From the IMG/VR virus record IMGVR_UViG_3300013297_000015, positions 1 through 21,786 of that record: 21,786 nt of DNA. The stretch is one strand, 5' to 3'. Of the stretch, positions 1-6,974 are shown piece by piece (position 1 is the stretch's first letter; each line of letters opens with the position of its first letter). The notes under the pieces were generated by a model. The model saw nothing but the letters and a program-made list of their open reading frames with translations. It did not search any database and was not told the DNA's origin. A program made the position numbers and the translations under genes. This DNA is from a virus.

Positions 1-80
1 CCGACCGTCCCCTGCCCTGCTCATCGGCACAGACTATCGCGGTTTGCAGCCCATGCAATCCACGCTAACGCGACACGTGG
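1..80 (+). other. Host-like flank upstream of the tRNA-Arg fragment
   Basis: No convincing reading frame is seen in these 80 bases. They precede the exact 5' end of a tRNA, so they probably hold the chromosomal tRNA promoter. A weak candidate is TTGCAG at 44-49 and TAACGC at 66-71 with a 16-base spacer, ending about nine bases before the tRNA. Both hexamers are poor matches and the call is only positional. That this is host rather than phage DNA is inferred from the intact tRNA 5' end. Confidence 0.3.
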
Positions 81-121
81 GCGCCCGTAGCTCAGCTGGA
101 TAGAGCACATGCCTTCTAAGC
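81..121 (+). tRNA. tRNA-Arg(UCU), 5' half only
   Basis: The sequence reads as a tRNA from its first base: acceptor arm GCGCCCG (81-87), TA, D-stem GCTC/GAGC (90-93 and 103-106) around an AGCTGGATA loop, anticodon stem CATGC (108-112) and loop CTTCTAA (113-119) with anticodon TCT at 115-117. The 3' anticodon strand starts correctly with GC (120-121). It then runs into CTCGCTGATT, which pairs neither with CATGC nor continues as a variable loop. No T-arm or matching CGGGCGC acceptor strand follows. The gene is therefore cut inside the 3' strand of the anticodon stem. The likely cause is prophage integration, with the 3' half now at the other end of the prophage. It cannot give a tRNA from this copy alone. 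Confidence 0.88.
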
Positions 122-123
122 CT
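108..123 (+). other. Probable prophage attachment junction (att) in the tRNA anticodon arm
   Basis: The tRNA-Arg sequence ends at about base 121, and the first phage gene, transcribed toward this point, ends at 213. Many tyrosine-recombinase phages recombine within tRNA anticodon arms, and the break here falls just after the anticodon loop. The exact core cannot be defined because the partner junction is outside the window. Bases 108-123 are given as the region that should contain the crossover. The 5' tRNA half stays on this side, so either the phage supplies a replacement 5' half at the far junction or the tRNA is disrupted. Confidence 0.5.
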
Positions 124-161
124 CGCTGATTACGGCAAATCAAAGACTTAGCTGGCGCTTT

Positions 162-201
162 CATTCAGACGACGGCCCTTTTTTACCCTGTCGTCTGAAT
201 G
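162..201. terminator. 12-bp perfect inverted repeat after the last late gene; possible terminator
   Basis: CATTCAGACGAC at 162-173 is exactly complemented by GTCGTCTGAATG at 190-201, with a 16-base loop. The loop holds a run of six T on the plus strand (A on minus). It lies 11 bases past the stop of the SGNH tail gene and would fold in the late transcript just before the tRNA. A run of U does not follow the stem on either strand, so it is not a textbook intrinsic terminator. It could instead be a 3' RNA-stabilising hairpin, or a protein-binding site next to att. Confidence 0.45.
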
Positions 202-212
202 TCCGTAAGAGA

Positions 213-2828
213 TTAGGCGATCAACACCTGGTCCGGCTGCACGTTGCCCACGTCGGCCGCCGCGCTGAACCTCCACAGATGCTGCAGATATTGCTCGCTA
301 CCCGTGAGGGGGGTGGACGGCGGATTGACGTTCGAGCCGACCGGATCAGTATAGATCGGCTCGCTATACAGGCCGACGTCCAGAATTCCCGCCGTGCCGT
401 CGAAAAAGCTGACGCCCCCGTTTAGCGGGGCAACGTTGATACCCAGGGCCGGTGTCGAAAAGAGTGCCGTCATGTGGGTAGCACCGATGCGAAGCTGGGT
501 TGCGGTGCCCGCCGTCAGATCCTTGTAATAGAACCAGACCTGATCGCCGATTACGGTGACCGCCAGCCAGTAGACATGGCTGAGCGCCGCCGCCGAAGCA
601 GTTGTGATGCTCGACGTCAAGGCGCTTGCCTGAATAGTTCCTGTCGTCTTGTTGAAGGTGAAGTTATAGCTTCCATATACGAACATATTGACATTCTGCG
701 ACGGGATCGATGCAGGCATTTTAGCGCGCATGACCAACGTCTGACCCAGAGACGAACCGGTAATTATGGCATGCTGACTGTTCACCGTCTGAAGCTTTCC
801 AGCCCCGACACCTCCGATCATGGCGCGACCGAACCCGATTAGTTCTGGATATTCTGCCCCGGCATAGGTCGGCGTCGTGAGCGTCTGGAACGCATTCGTG
901 ACGAAGGTGATGTCGTGCATCGAGTAGGGCGCGACATAGGTGGGCACGTTGGCGTTCGGCGACTTGGCCACGCCGGTGTTGAGGGCCGCGACGGAAACGG
1001 CCGTAAGGCTCGGCATGAAGCCTCGACCGACACCGCTGATGCTGTCCGTTCGATCGTCGCGGATCATGTGTCCGGACATGTCGCTGAAGGGATCGGCATC
1101 CCATGCCGGCCCGAGCCACAGATCGAAGGCATCGCCATCGGTCGGCGGGTTCGGCGAGCTTTGCAGGTGCAAGCGAACCTGATTGGCAGACACGCCGGTC
1201 TGGTCGCCCCCCGTGATCGTCCAACGGCTGTTGGTCGAACCAGCGATATAGGCCACGAAGCGCAGCCACCAGCTACCCGTGAGGACCAGGTTGCCTGTGA
1301 GGCTGAGCGTCGCGATGATGTCGTTATGATTCGACGGGTCGCGGATCGCGCTGACAAGCGAGGGGCCGAGATTGTCGGACGTGGCGGCACGTACCCAGCT
1401 CTTGGCCGCTTCCACGCCACCGATCGCGGTCGGGTGGACGAGGCCGGCATCGAGTTGCAGGCTCTCGATCGCAACATGGACAGCGCCAGGGGTCGCGGTG
1501 ACCCAATCATAAGCGCCCTTGCGGATTTCGGTCTGCCAGTTCGACGGCCCGTAGTAATAGGGGCCGATCAGCATGTTATTGATCGTGCTGACGAGGTAGC
1601 GAACGCCGCCGTTGCGCGAGGTCAGGCCGGTTGTCGGGTCAACATAGCTGTTGAGCGCCGCGAGGCCGCCCGTTGTGCCCGGTCCTGTGAGGGCGCCGAA
1701 CATGTGATAATTGAGGTCTTTGGTGTAATGCTTGCCGAGGATATTGCCTGCGGCATCCGCCTGACCTTGCCACCACATGATGTAGCGATAGCTTCCGCCC
1801 GTAACCGCGATGATGTTGTTGAGCCGGGTGACGTTGACGTTGCCGCCAAGGGGCTGCCAGCTTGCCTGGTTCGTTCCACCGACCGCATGGGAGGACATCG
1901 CCTGATTGCGCCCGCGGATCTGCGCCATCTTGGAAAGGTACATAGCGTGACCGGGGCCGACATGGTTGGCCGTGCCCGGCTGCTCCCAGACGACGCCGAC
2001 AAGCGACGCCTGACTATAGGCGTCCGAGGTCGCGAACGTCCGGCAATAGGCCAGAGCGTTGATGTCCGTGGTGGACAGGCCGGCGGCGGAAAGTGTCGTG
2101 CCCGTCGTGAAGATAAAGTTCGCCATCAGGCTTTGGCCGGAGGCAAGCGTCTGATCGCCCGCGCCGATCGATAATGAACCTGCAAAGGTCGCCCACGTCG
2201 AGGCGTCCGTCGACATATCGACGTAGCCCCAGCCAAGGCGGCCGGGGACATCGAAAGGGATGGATGTCGTTGCCGTCGTGACTGAGTAAGCCGCAATCGG
2301 GCCAACCGCGAGGCCGGTGGTCTTGTCGCGCAGACGCGCCCAAATCCAGCCGTTGGCCGTGACGGTGACAGGATAGTTGACGGTCGCCTTGCCGAGCCCG
2401 AACACCGATCCGGTTTCCGTGTCGCATTGGTATGTATGATCAGCGAGGATGTTGGTCGGCTGATCCGTCGGCCGCGTGAAGGTGGCCGCCGCGATCGTCG
2501 GCGCTGTGATCGTGTTGGACACGGCGGGGGAGCTTGGCCCGATCGCGTTGGACGCGATTTCCTCAACGGTAATATTCGCGCCGCTGTCGGCGGGAACATA
2601 GGTATATGTCGTGCCGGTCGCGCCCGAGATGGCGACGCCGTTACGCTTAAATTGATAGGTGCGGCCGGTTATTGGGCCGTTGGTGAAGGTGCCAGGCGTG
2701 ACTGTCAGCGGGCTTAGGGTGGTGCCGCTGCCGGCAATTACCGGAGCGACCGTGTTAACGGGAACGGCGGGAGCGCCACTCGCCGCCGCCTGCGCCTCGT
2801 CCAGCGACAGCACCAGGTCCAGGTTCAT
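213..2828 (-). CDS. Tail-associated SGNH/SASA-like hydrolase, putative receptor-binding or glycan-deacetylating protein
   Basis: The protein has 871 aa, starting at the ATG that overlaps the preceding stop as ATGA. An in-frame extension upstream to 2912 lies inside the preceding gene and is not needed. Residues ~22-110 resemble the Ig-like 'APVI...TYQFKRNG...Y' repeats of phage tail proteins. A central domain has SGNH/SASA esterase landmarks: GQS with Ser233 (block I), WWQGQAD at 352-358 (block III-like) and D460-x4-H465-P (Asp/His pair). Residues ~690-871 look like a beta-rich, lectin-like (concanavalin-type) domain. Such esterases on tails remove acetyl groups from surface polysaccharide. 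This substrate is inferred. The gene is the last of the late run, beside the attachment site, and looks less GC-rich than its neighbours, which suits an exchangeable host-range gene. Confidence 0.78.
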   Translation of the reverse strand: MNLDLVLSLDEAQAAASGAPAVPVNTVAPVIAGSGTTLSPLTVTPGTFTNGPITGRTYQFKRNGVAISGATGTTYTYVPADSGANITVEEIASNAIGPSSPAVSNTITAPTIAAATFTRPTDQPTNILADHTYQCDTETGSVFGLGKATVNYPVTVTANGWIWARLRDKTTGLAVGPIAAYSVTTATTSIPFDVPGRLGWGYVDMSTDASTWATFAGSLSIGAGDQTLASGQSLMANFIFTTGTTLSAAGLSTTDINALAYCRTFATSDAYSQASLVGVVWEQPGTANHVGPGHAMYLSKMAQIRGRNQAMSSHAVGGTNQASWQPLGGNVNVTRLNNIIAVTGGSYRYIMWWQGQADAAGNILGKHYTKDLNYHMFGALTGPGTTGGLAALNSYVDPTTGLTSRNGGVRYLVSTINNMLIGPYYYGPSNWQTEIRKGAYDWVTATPGAVHVAIESLQLDAGLVHPTAIGGVEAAKSWVRAATSDNLGPSLVSAIRDPSNHNDIIATLSLTGNLVLTGSWWLRFVAYIAGSTNSRWTITGGDQTGVSANQVRLHLQSSPNPPTDGDAFDLWLGPAWDADPFSDMSGHMIRDDRTDSISGVGRGFMPSLTAVSVAALNTGVAKSPNANVPTYVAPYSMHDITFVTNAFQTLTTPTYAGAEYPELIGFGRAMIGGVGAGKLQTVNSQHAIITGSSLGQTLVMRAKMPASIPSQNVNMFVYGSYNFTFNKTTGTIQASALTSSITTASAAALSHVYWLAVTVIGDQVWFYYKDLTAGTATQLRIGATHMTALFSTPALGINVAPLNGGVSFFDGTAGILDVGLYSEPIYTDPVGSNVNPPSTPLTGSEQYLQHLWRFSAAADVGNVQPDQVLIA

Positions 2829-3241
2829 AGTTTCGGCCTCTTGTGGAACAGCCCCCAGGCGAAGCCGTGCGGCGTCACCGCGGCGATCGCGCGCGCGTTG
2901 CGCGCCTCGCACAGCTGCAGGATCTGCAGCGCGCCCGCTTTCTCGGCGTTCGCCTTGTCGAGCTGGCCCGTCTGCGCATCGCCGAACGCGCCGATCTGGC
3001 CGACCGTCAGGGCCTGGCCGGGGTCAGTGAGCGTCGGATGGTCCATGATCGCCGCGATCGCCGGCGGCGGCGGCGCCGGCGGGGTCGCCGTCAGCAGGCC
3101 CGATGCCTGGATCAGCGGGGCGCACGCCGGCGCAACCGCCGTAAGATCGATATGCGTCCCGCATGCAGTAAGCGCGAGCGAGAGCAACGGCCATGCCGGG
3201 ATCGGCCGCCGCCGATCCGCCGGGCGCGGTAAGGATCGCAT
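2825..3241 (-). CDS. Rz1-like outer-membrane spanin lipoprotein
   Basis: The protein has 138 aa. A basic N-terminus (MRSLPRPADRRR) is followed by a short hydrophobic stretch and a lipobox ALTAC with Cys27, predicting lipid attachment in the outer membrane. A Pro-rich stretch, TPPAPPPPA (residues ~53-61), is typical of Rz1 proteins. The C-terminal half (~80-120) is Ala/Gln-rich and probably helical. The gene begins inside the Rz-like gene in another frame and overlaps it by 218 bases, the classic nested Rz/Rz1 layout. Its stop overlaps the next start as ATGA. The expected role is joining the inner-membrane spanin to disrupt the outer membrane at lysis. At 138 aa it is long for Rz1, so its extra C-terminal part may have another role. 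Confidence 0.72.
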   Translation of the reverse strand: MRSLPRPADRRRPIPAWPLLSLALTACGTHIDLTAVAPACAPLIQASGLLTATPPAPPPPAIAAIMDHPTLTDPGQALTVGQIGAFGDAQTGQLDKANAEKAGALQILQLCEARNARAIAAVTPHGFAWGLFHKRPKL

Positions 3242-3545
3242 GTTCGTTCCCCTTGGTGATGACGTCGATCGTGAGCTTGTGCCGGTCGACCTCGCCCTTG
3301 ACGCGCAGCGCGTCGCCGGCGTTGAGCGTGCCCGCCTGCGCCATCGTCGTTTCGACGTGGCCCTGCGCGACCGCGCGCTTGAGCTGGGCCGGATGGATGA
3401 AGATCCACCAGAATGCGAAGACGATCGCGGCGATCGCGACGGCAGTCAGGATCGAAACCACCAGGATTTTGGCGCCACGCAGCGCTGGGATGGCGTTTTC
3501 GGCCTCGACCTCCACAACTGAGGCTGCTTTCGAAAACGCGCTCAC
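3024..3545 (-). CDS. Rz-like inner-membrane spanin with an extended C-terminus
   Basis: The protein has 173 aa from a GTG start that overlaps the holin stop as GTGA. One strong transmembrane segment lies at ~27-50 (ILVVSILTAV...FWWIFI), after a short cytoplasmic N-terminus. The periplasmic part (51-~138) is charged and helical-looking and ends in a Cys-bearing stretch, YCMRDAYRSYGGC. Residues ~102-173 are encoded in DNA shared with the Rz1-like lipoprotein. The last ~35 residues are Gly/Ala/Asp/Pro low complexity and may simply be whatever the lipoprotein frame allows. The role is inferred from position after endolysin and holin, the single N-terminal TM and the nested lipoprotein. The periplasmic part is shorter and less clearly coiled-coil than lambda Rz. 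Confidence 0.62.
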   Translation of the reverse strand: MSAFSKAASVVEVEAENAIPALRGAKILVVSILTAVAIAAIVFAFWWIFIHPAQLKRAVAQGHVETTMAQAGTLNAGDALRVKGEVDRHKLTIDVITKGNEHAILTAPGGSAAADPGMAVALARAYCMRDAYRSYGGCAGVRPADPGIGPADGDPAGAAAAGDRGDHGPSDAH

Positions 3546-3808
3546 GGCGCGTTTCCGGGCAAATCGGGCGCGCTCGCATTCTTCCCGCGCGCGATCGCCA
3601 TGAGCACTTCCTTGCCGCCCGTCGCGCCGGCGCCGCCGCCCAGGATCAACAAGGCGCCGGTGGCATGCTCGACCGGCGTGAAGCTCGCGCGCTGCGACCA
3701 GGTCAGCACGATGTAGTTCACGCAGAAGGTCAGCCACACCAGCCGCGCCGGATCGACGCGACCGCCCAGCCCGGTCACCATATGGCCGATCCAGTTGAGG
3801 CCCTTCAT
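3542..3808 (-). CDS. Small membrane protein, putative holin
   Basis: The protein has 88 aa, with its ATG overlapping the endolysin stop as ATGA. A clear hydrophobic segment lies at ~22-38 (RLVWLTFCVNYIVLTW). A weaker Gly/Ala/Leu-rich segment at ~48-64 (HATGALLILGGGAGA) could be a second membrane pass. The C-terminus is short and polar with a few basic residues (ARGKNASA). Position between the M15 endolysin and the spanin-like pair, size and hydrophobicity suggest a holin that releases the endolysin. No specific holin family is recognised with certainty. A general phage membrane protein is the alternative. Confidence 0.6.
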   Translation of the reverse strand: MKGLNWIGHMVTGLGGRVDPARLVWLTFCVNYIVLTWSQRASFTPVEHATGALLILGGGAGATGGKEVLMAIARGKNASAPDLPGNAP

Positions 3809-4320
3809 GGGTGCAGTCCCGGCAACGCCGCATTGCCGCGCCCGGTCGGGATCGTCAGGATCTGGCGCCGCTGCGGGCCGCCCGGCTTGCGGCTGACATG
3901 GACCCAGCCCGAAAGAGGCTGGCCCGGATGATAGGCCTCCAGGATCAGCTGGTCGAAATCGAGCGTCGACGCGGCGATATGCTGCGCCAGCTTGTAGCGC
4001 GAACCGCCGTCGTTGATGTCGGCCGCCATGCCCTGGACGTGCTGGCTGCCGTCGCTGCTGCCGACCAGGCGATTGACCTGCAGGCAGCGATAGCCGCTGG
4101 TCAGCACGATGGCGCGGCCGAGCTCGGCGCGCAGCGGCTCGAGGATGTTCATGCACAGCGACCGCGCATTGGCGAGCTGCATCGGCCCCATCACGTTGAC
4201 GATGCCGTGCGCGATCGCGGTATCGCTATGCTCGAATTCCGCGCGCGAAAAATGCGAGCTGAGCATTTCGCCGCCGGCCGGCGCGGCGCCGCTGCCGGTC
4301 GGATCGAGGAACGCCGTCAT
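3805..4320 (-). CDS. Endolysin, peptidase M15 family (D-Ala-D-Ala carboxypeptidase-like)
   Basis: The protein has 171 aa, starting at the ATG that overlaps the preceding stop as ATGA. The reading frame extends further upstream, but that part lies in the previous gene. M15 landmarks are visible: SGYR at 75-78, the zinc-ligand pair H94-x6-D101 in QHVQGMAAD, a conserved Glu128 in FDQLILEAY, and WVHVS at 139-143 with the third ligand His141. The length fits single-domain phage M15 endolysins. The enzyme should cut peptide stems or cross-links in peptidoglycan. There is no signal peptide, so it depends on the neighbouring holin for release. The upstream TM/coil gene and downstream holin and spanins complete the lysis cassette. 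Confidence 0.85.
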   Translation of the reverse strand: MTAFLDPTGSGAAPAGGEMLSSHFSRAEFEHSDTAIAHGIVNVMGPMQLANARSLCMNILEPLRAELGRAIVLTSGYRCLQVNRLVGSSDGSQHVQGMAADINDGGSRYKLAQHIAASTLDFDQLILEAYHPGQPLSGWVHVSRKPGGPQRRQILTIPTGRGNAALPGLHP

Positions 4321-4670
4321 CCGATATCTCCCATTTCGGCCAGCAAGGTGGTGAACTCGTCGGGCGTCTCGACCTGCGGATCGTAGGATTGACGCAAAAG
4401 GTCGGCGACATTGCCGAGCGCGGCGTTGCGCGGATCCACGCGCCGCAGCGCGTTGAACAGGATCCGCACCGCGATATGGTCGCGCCGCACCTCGAACATC
4501 AGCTTGGCGACCAGCTTCTGGTCGTTCTCGCGATGCTTTTCGCAGTCGTCGACCTTGGCTTCCGCCGCCGCGATCCTCTTGTCCATTCGACGCAAAAGCC
4601 AGGCCACGCCACCTCCTGCCGCGGTAAGAAGCGGCACCAGCGCCGTGACCAACGAAGCGAGGTCGCTCAA
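4317..4670 (-). CDS. TM plus coiled-coil protein of the lysis cassette, function unknown
   Basis: The protein has 117 aa if it starts at TTG 4670, which overlaps the tailspike stop as TTGA. No ATG gives a full-length product, and the frame further upstream is tailspike DNA. An N-terminal hydrophobic segment (residues ~5-26, LASLVTALVPLLTAAGGGVAWLL) is followed by a charged helix (RRMDKRIAAAEAKVDDCEKHRE...) likely to form a coiled coil to ~60. A C-terminal region rich in D/N/P follows. One-TM plus coil proteins are common beside phage endolysins and have been proposed as spanin-like, antiholin-like or holin partners. The sequence does not decide between these. Translation is probably coupled to the tailspike. 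Confidence 0.72.
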   Translation of the reverse strand: MSDLASLVTALVPLLTAAGGGVAWLLRRMDKRIAAAEAKVDDCEKHRENDQKLVAKLMFEVRRDHIAVRILFNALRRVDPRNAALGNVADLLRQSYDPQVETPDEFTTLLAEMGDIG

Positions 4671-6940
4671 TTGAAATTGCCCTGCGCGAGGCAGGTGCCG
4701 GCGAACGCACCCGCCACGGTGATCGACGTGCCGTTGTTGCTCAGCTTGATCCCGCTCGCGCAGGAAGCGGGATCGATGCCCGACACGTCGAACGTGCAGC
4801 TCGTCGACGTCGTGCCGACGATCCGAATGCCCGGGCCGAACACGCCGGCGCCCCCGATGATCTGCGGTGCGACAATGATCCGGACGTTGGTGCCACTCAT
4901 GTCGATCGCACCGGCGCCGGAGGTGCCGACCGTGGGGTTGTTGATCCGCGGCGCCACGTAGCAGTTGGACGCTCCGCTGATCTGGACCGGGGCGCGGCAT
5001 TCGCGGATCAAGGTTCCACGGATGTTAACGCCGCTTGACCCATTGATCTTGATCCCGACATCGCCGGTGGTGGCGAGGCCGCCCAGGATCTGACCGCCAT
5101 CGATATCAACCAGGCCGGCGACGTTTTCGATGTCGATCGCCGCGACCGCGGTGGTGGAGCCGGTATTCAGCGCCGCATAGGGATTGGTGATGTTGACGAT
5201 CGTCTGCGCGCCGCCGCCCATCATTTTTATGCCGGAGATCAGGCATTGATCGAAGACGGCGTCGGCGACTTTGATGTCCTGCGTGCCGGTGCCCGAGGCG
5301 CCGGTGCCGTCGAGCACCATTCCGTATTGCGTGCCCGCGCTTTCGGGTCGCTCGATAAACCAGTCGGTATAACCAAGCTGGCCGTAGCTGTGTGCCGAAA
5401 TGGTGAGAGCGGGCGATCCGCCGACCGTCGTGTTGCAGTCGACTTCATAAACGGATGCATTGCCGCCGGCGAGACCGATCGCAGCTGATCCATCATAGAA
5501 GAAGCCGAAGAACGGATCATGCGCCGGGTCGGTGCCCGCCAATGACCGGAAGGAGAAGATCTCCTTGACCCGCGTCTGTACGCAACCAGAAAAAATCACG
5601 CCGATGCTGTGCTCGGTCGACCAGATATTTTCCGCGCTGCAATAGAGCGTATATTGCATGCGGATGCCGGCGGGGCAGTTCTTGTACGTCGCGTTGCCCG
5701 TCAGCGTCGGGCCGCGCACGATCGAAAGATCGCTGATGTGAACTTCCTGCAGAAAGAAGTTAGGGCCGCCCACCGGCTTGGTGTCAGGGCCGATCTGGAC
5801 CGCATCGGCGGTCGCGGACATCTGAACCAGCCGCGTGCTCTGGCCGCCGCTGCTCCAATGCTTGCTGATCCCGCGCAAGGTGCGGTGCGGCGTGTTGATC
5901 TTGAGCGTCTGGTTGAAGAAATAATCGCCCGCCACGAAATCGACCCGCGCGCACGCGGCAACTGCGGCGCCAACTGACGCCAGGTTTGCATTCATAGCCC
6001 CGGTCGAGCTGTCGTTGACGATCGCGCCCCACCATTCCGAAAGGGCGATCGTGGGCGAGACAGGGTCGAACACGATTATCCCGCCCAAGGACGTATCGAA
6101 GCATTTGCGATAAAGCGATCGGAACGCGCCCTTGATCGTGATCGTTACGCCGTTGGCCGGCTTCAGGATCCCACCATTCATGAAAACGTCGGTCAGAGTG
6201 ACGCTCGAACTGACCAGATAGGTTCCGTTGGGAACGACCATTTGCTTACCGGTGGCGTTCGCCGCCACCAGCGCCGCGGTGCAATCCGCCGCGCCATTGC
6301 GGTTGGCGGAGAAAGGCGGGTCGGTGATGCAGGCATCCTGCGCCAGCCGGTCCGCGACGCTGCCCGGCAAGCCGGGATCGGAATAGCTGAAGCCGACCAG
6401 CGCCGAGCCGATCGCGGACGCCAGGTCGGTGCGCAGCGCCGCGTCCGCGCCCCCCATGGTGAGGAACAGCAAGGCGCCCGCCGCGCCGACGCCGAGCACC
6501 GTGCCAAGATTGAGCGCTGGATCCGGTACCGGCGGCGCGGTCACGCCCGTCGGCACGCGCAGCGCGCGCGCATCGGTTTCGCCCTGCGCGGCATCGGCCT
6601 CCTGGCTGATCAGCATCTGGCGATCGAGCGCACGTTCGTGGCTCTCGGCCGGGAAATCATCGCCCACCACGTAGGCCATCTGCTGTTCGCGAGGCGTCTC
6701 CCTGCGGATCCGCAGCGTCGCGCCGTTCGTCGCCACCAGCCGCGTGATGCTGCCCCCGGTCGGATAGTCCGCTCCGCTGACCGTATAATCCGCCGACAGG
6801 CTGAGCGGAGTGGCAACTCCGCCTGCAACCCGTTCGACCACCAGGTCCGCATCCGCCAGAAACCGGAACGGCACCGGAAAGACGGTGGTAACGCCGTCCT
6901 CGATATAGCTGACCCGGCTGAGTGTGGTGGTGACCGTCAA
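4667..6940 (-). CDS. Tailspike: T7-tail-fibre-type N-terminus with beta-helix (pectate-lyase-like) body
   Basis: The protein has 757 aa from TTG at 6940, giving MTVTTTLSRVSY. This start has a GAAGGG ribosome-binding site nine bases upstream and matches how such tail proteins usually begin. An alternative TTG at 6961 adds seven residues but has a poor site. Residues 1-~125 (GVTTVFPVPFRFL... DYTVSG ... RETP ... FPAESHERALDRQMLISQEAD) are the virion-attachment domain of T7-like tail proteins. After a Pro-rich linker (~128-150), residues ~185-757 have the NGAADCTAALVAAN and G-T-Y-L-V-S pattern and repeated I/V-x-G-N strands of a right-handed beta-helix. Such bodies bind or cut surface polysaccharide. 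The substrate cannot be read from sequence. The gene follows a 200-base regulatory gap and starts the lysis run. Confidence 0.83.
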   Translation of the reverse strand: MTVTTTLSRVSYIEDGVTTVFPVPFRFLADADLVVERVAGGVATPLSLSADYTVSGADYPTGGSITRLVATNGATLRIRRETPREQQMAYVVGDDFPAESHERALDRQMLISQEADAAQGETDARALRVPTGVTAPPVPDPALNLGTVLGVGAAGALLFLTMGGADAALRTDLASAIGSALVGFSYSDPGLPGSVADRLAQDACITDPPFSANRNGAADCTAALVAANATGKQMVVPNGTYLVSSSVTLTDVFMNGGILKPANGVTITIKGAFRSLYRKCFDTSLGGIIVFDPVSPTIALSEWWGAIVNDSSTGAMNANLASVGAAVAACARVDFVAGDYFFNQTLKINTPHRTLRGISKHWSSGGQSTRLVQMSATADAVQIGPDTKPVGGPNFFLQEVHISDLSIVRGPTLTGNATYKNCPAGIRMQYTLYCSAENIWSTEHSIGVIFSGCVQTRVKEIFSFRSLAGTDPAHDPFFGFFYDGSAAIGLAGGNASVYEVDCNTTVGGSPALTISAHSYGQLGYTDWFIERPESAGTQYGMVLDGTGASGTGTQDIKVADAVFDQCLISGIKMMGGGAQTIVNITNPYAALNTGSTTAVAAIDIENVAGLVDIDGGQILGGLATTGDVGIKINGSSGVNIRGTLIRECRAPVQISGASNCYVAPRINNPTVGTSGAGAIDMSGTNVRIIVAPQIIGGAGVFGPGIRIVGTTSTSCTFDVSGIDPASCASGIKLSNNGTSITVAGAFAGTCLAQGNFN

Positions 6941-6949
6941 GGCGCGCTG

Positions 6950-6955
6950 CCCTTC
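6950..6955 (-). promoter_or_regulatory. Ribosome-binding site deciding the tailspike TTG start
   Basis: The minus strand reads GAAGGG here, nine bases before TTG 6940. The upstream alternative TTG at 6961 has no comparable purine run at a proper distance. The downstream start also places the shared 15-mer (6975-6989) 34 bases before the start, nearly the same as the 32 bases before the capsid ATG. Confidence 0.55.
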
Positions 6956-6974
6956 GTCCAAGGATTGCCTGGAT

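Noticed and set aside
81-160. tRNA-Arg interrupted by an intron rather than by a prophage
   Set aside because: Group I introns do occur in bacterial tRNA-Arg genes, but no 3' tRNA half appears downstream and phage genes begin within 100 bases.
915-2174. Plus-strand open frame of 419 codons opposite the SGNH tail gene
   Set aside because: The minus-strand frame has coherent catalytic and structural motifs. The plus frame is low complexity and Arg/Asp-rich.
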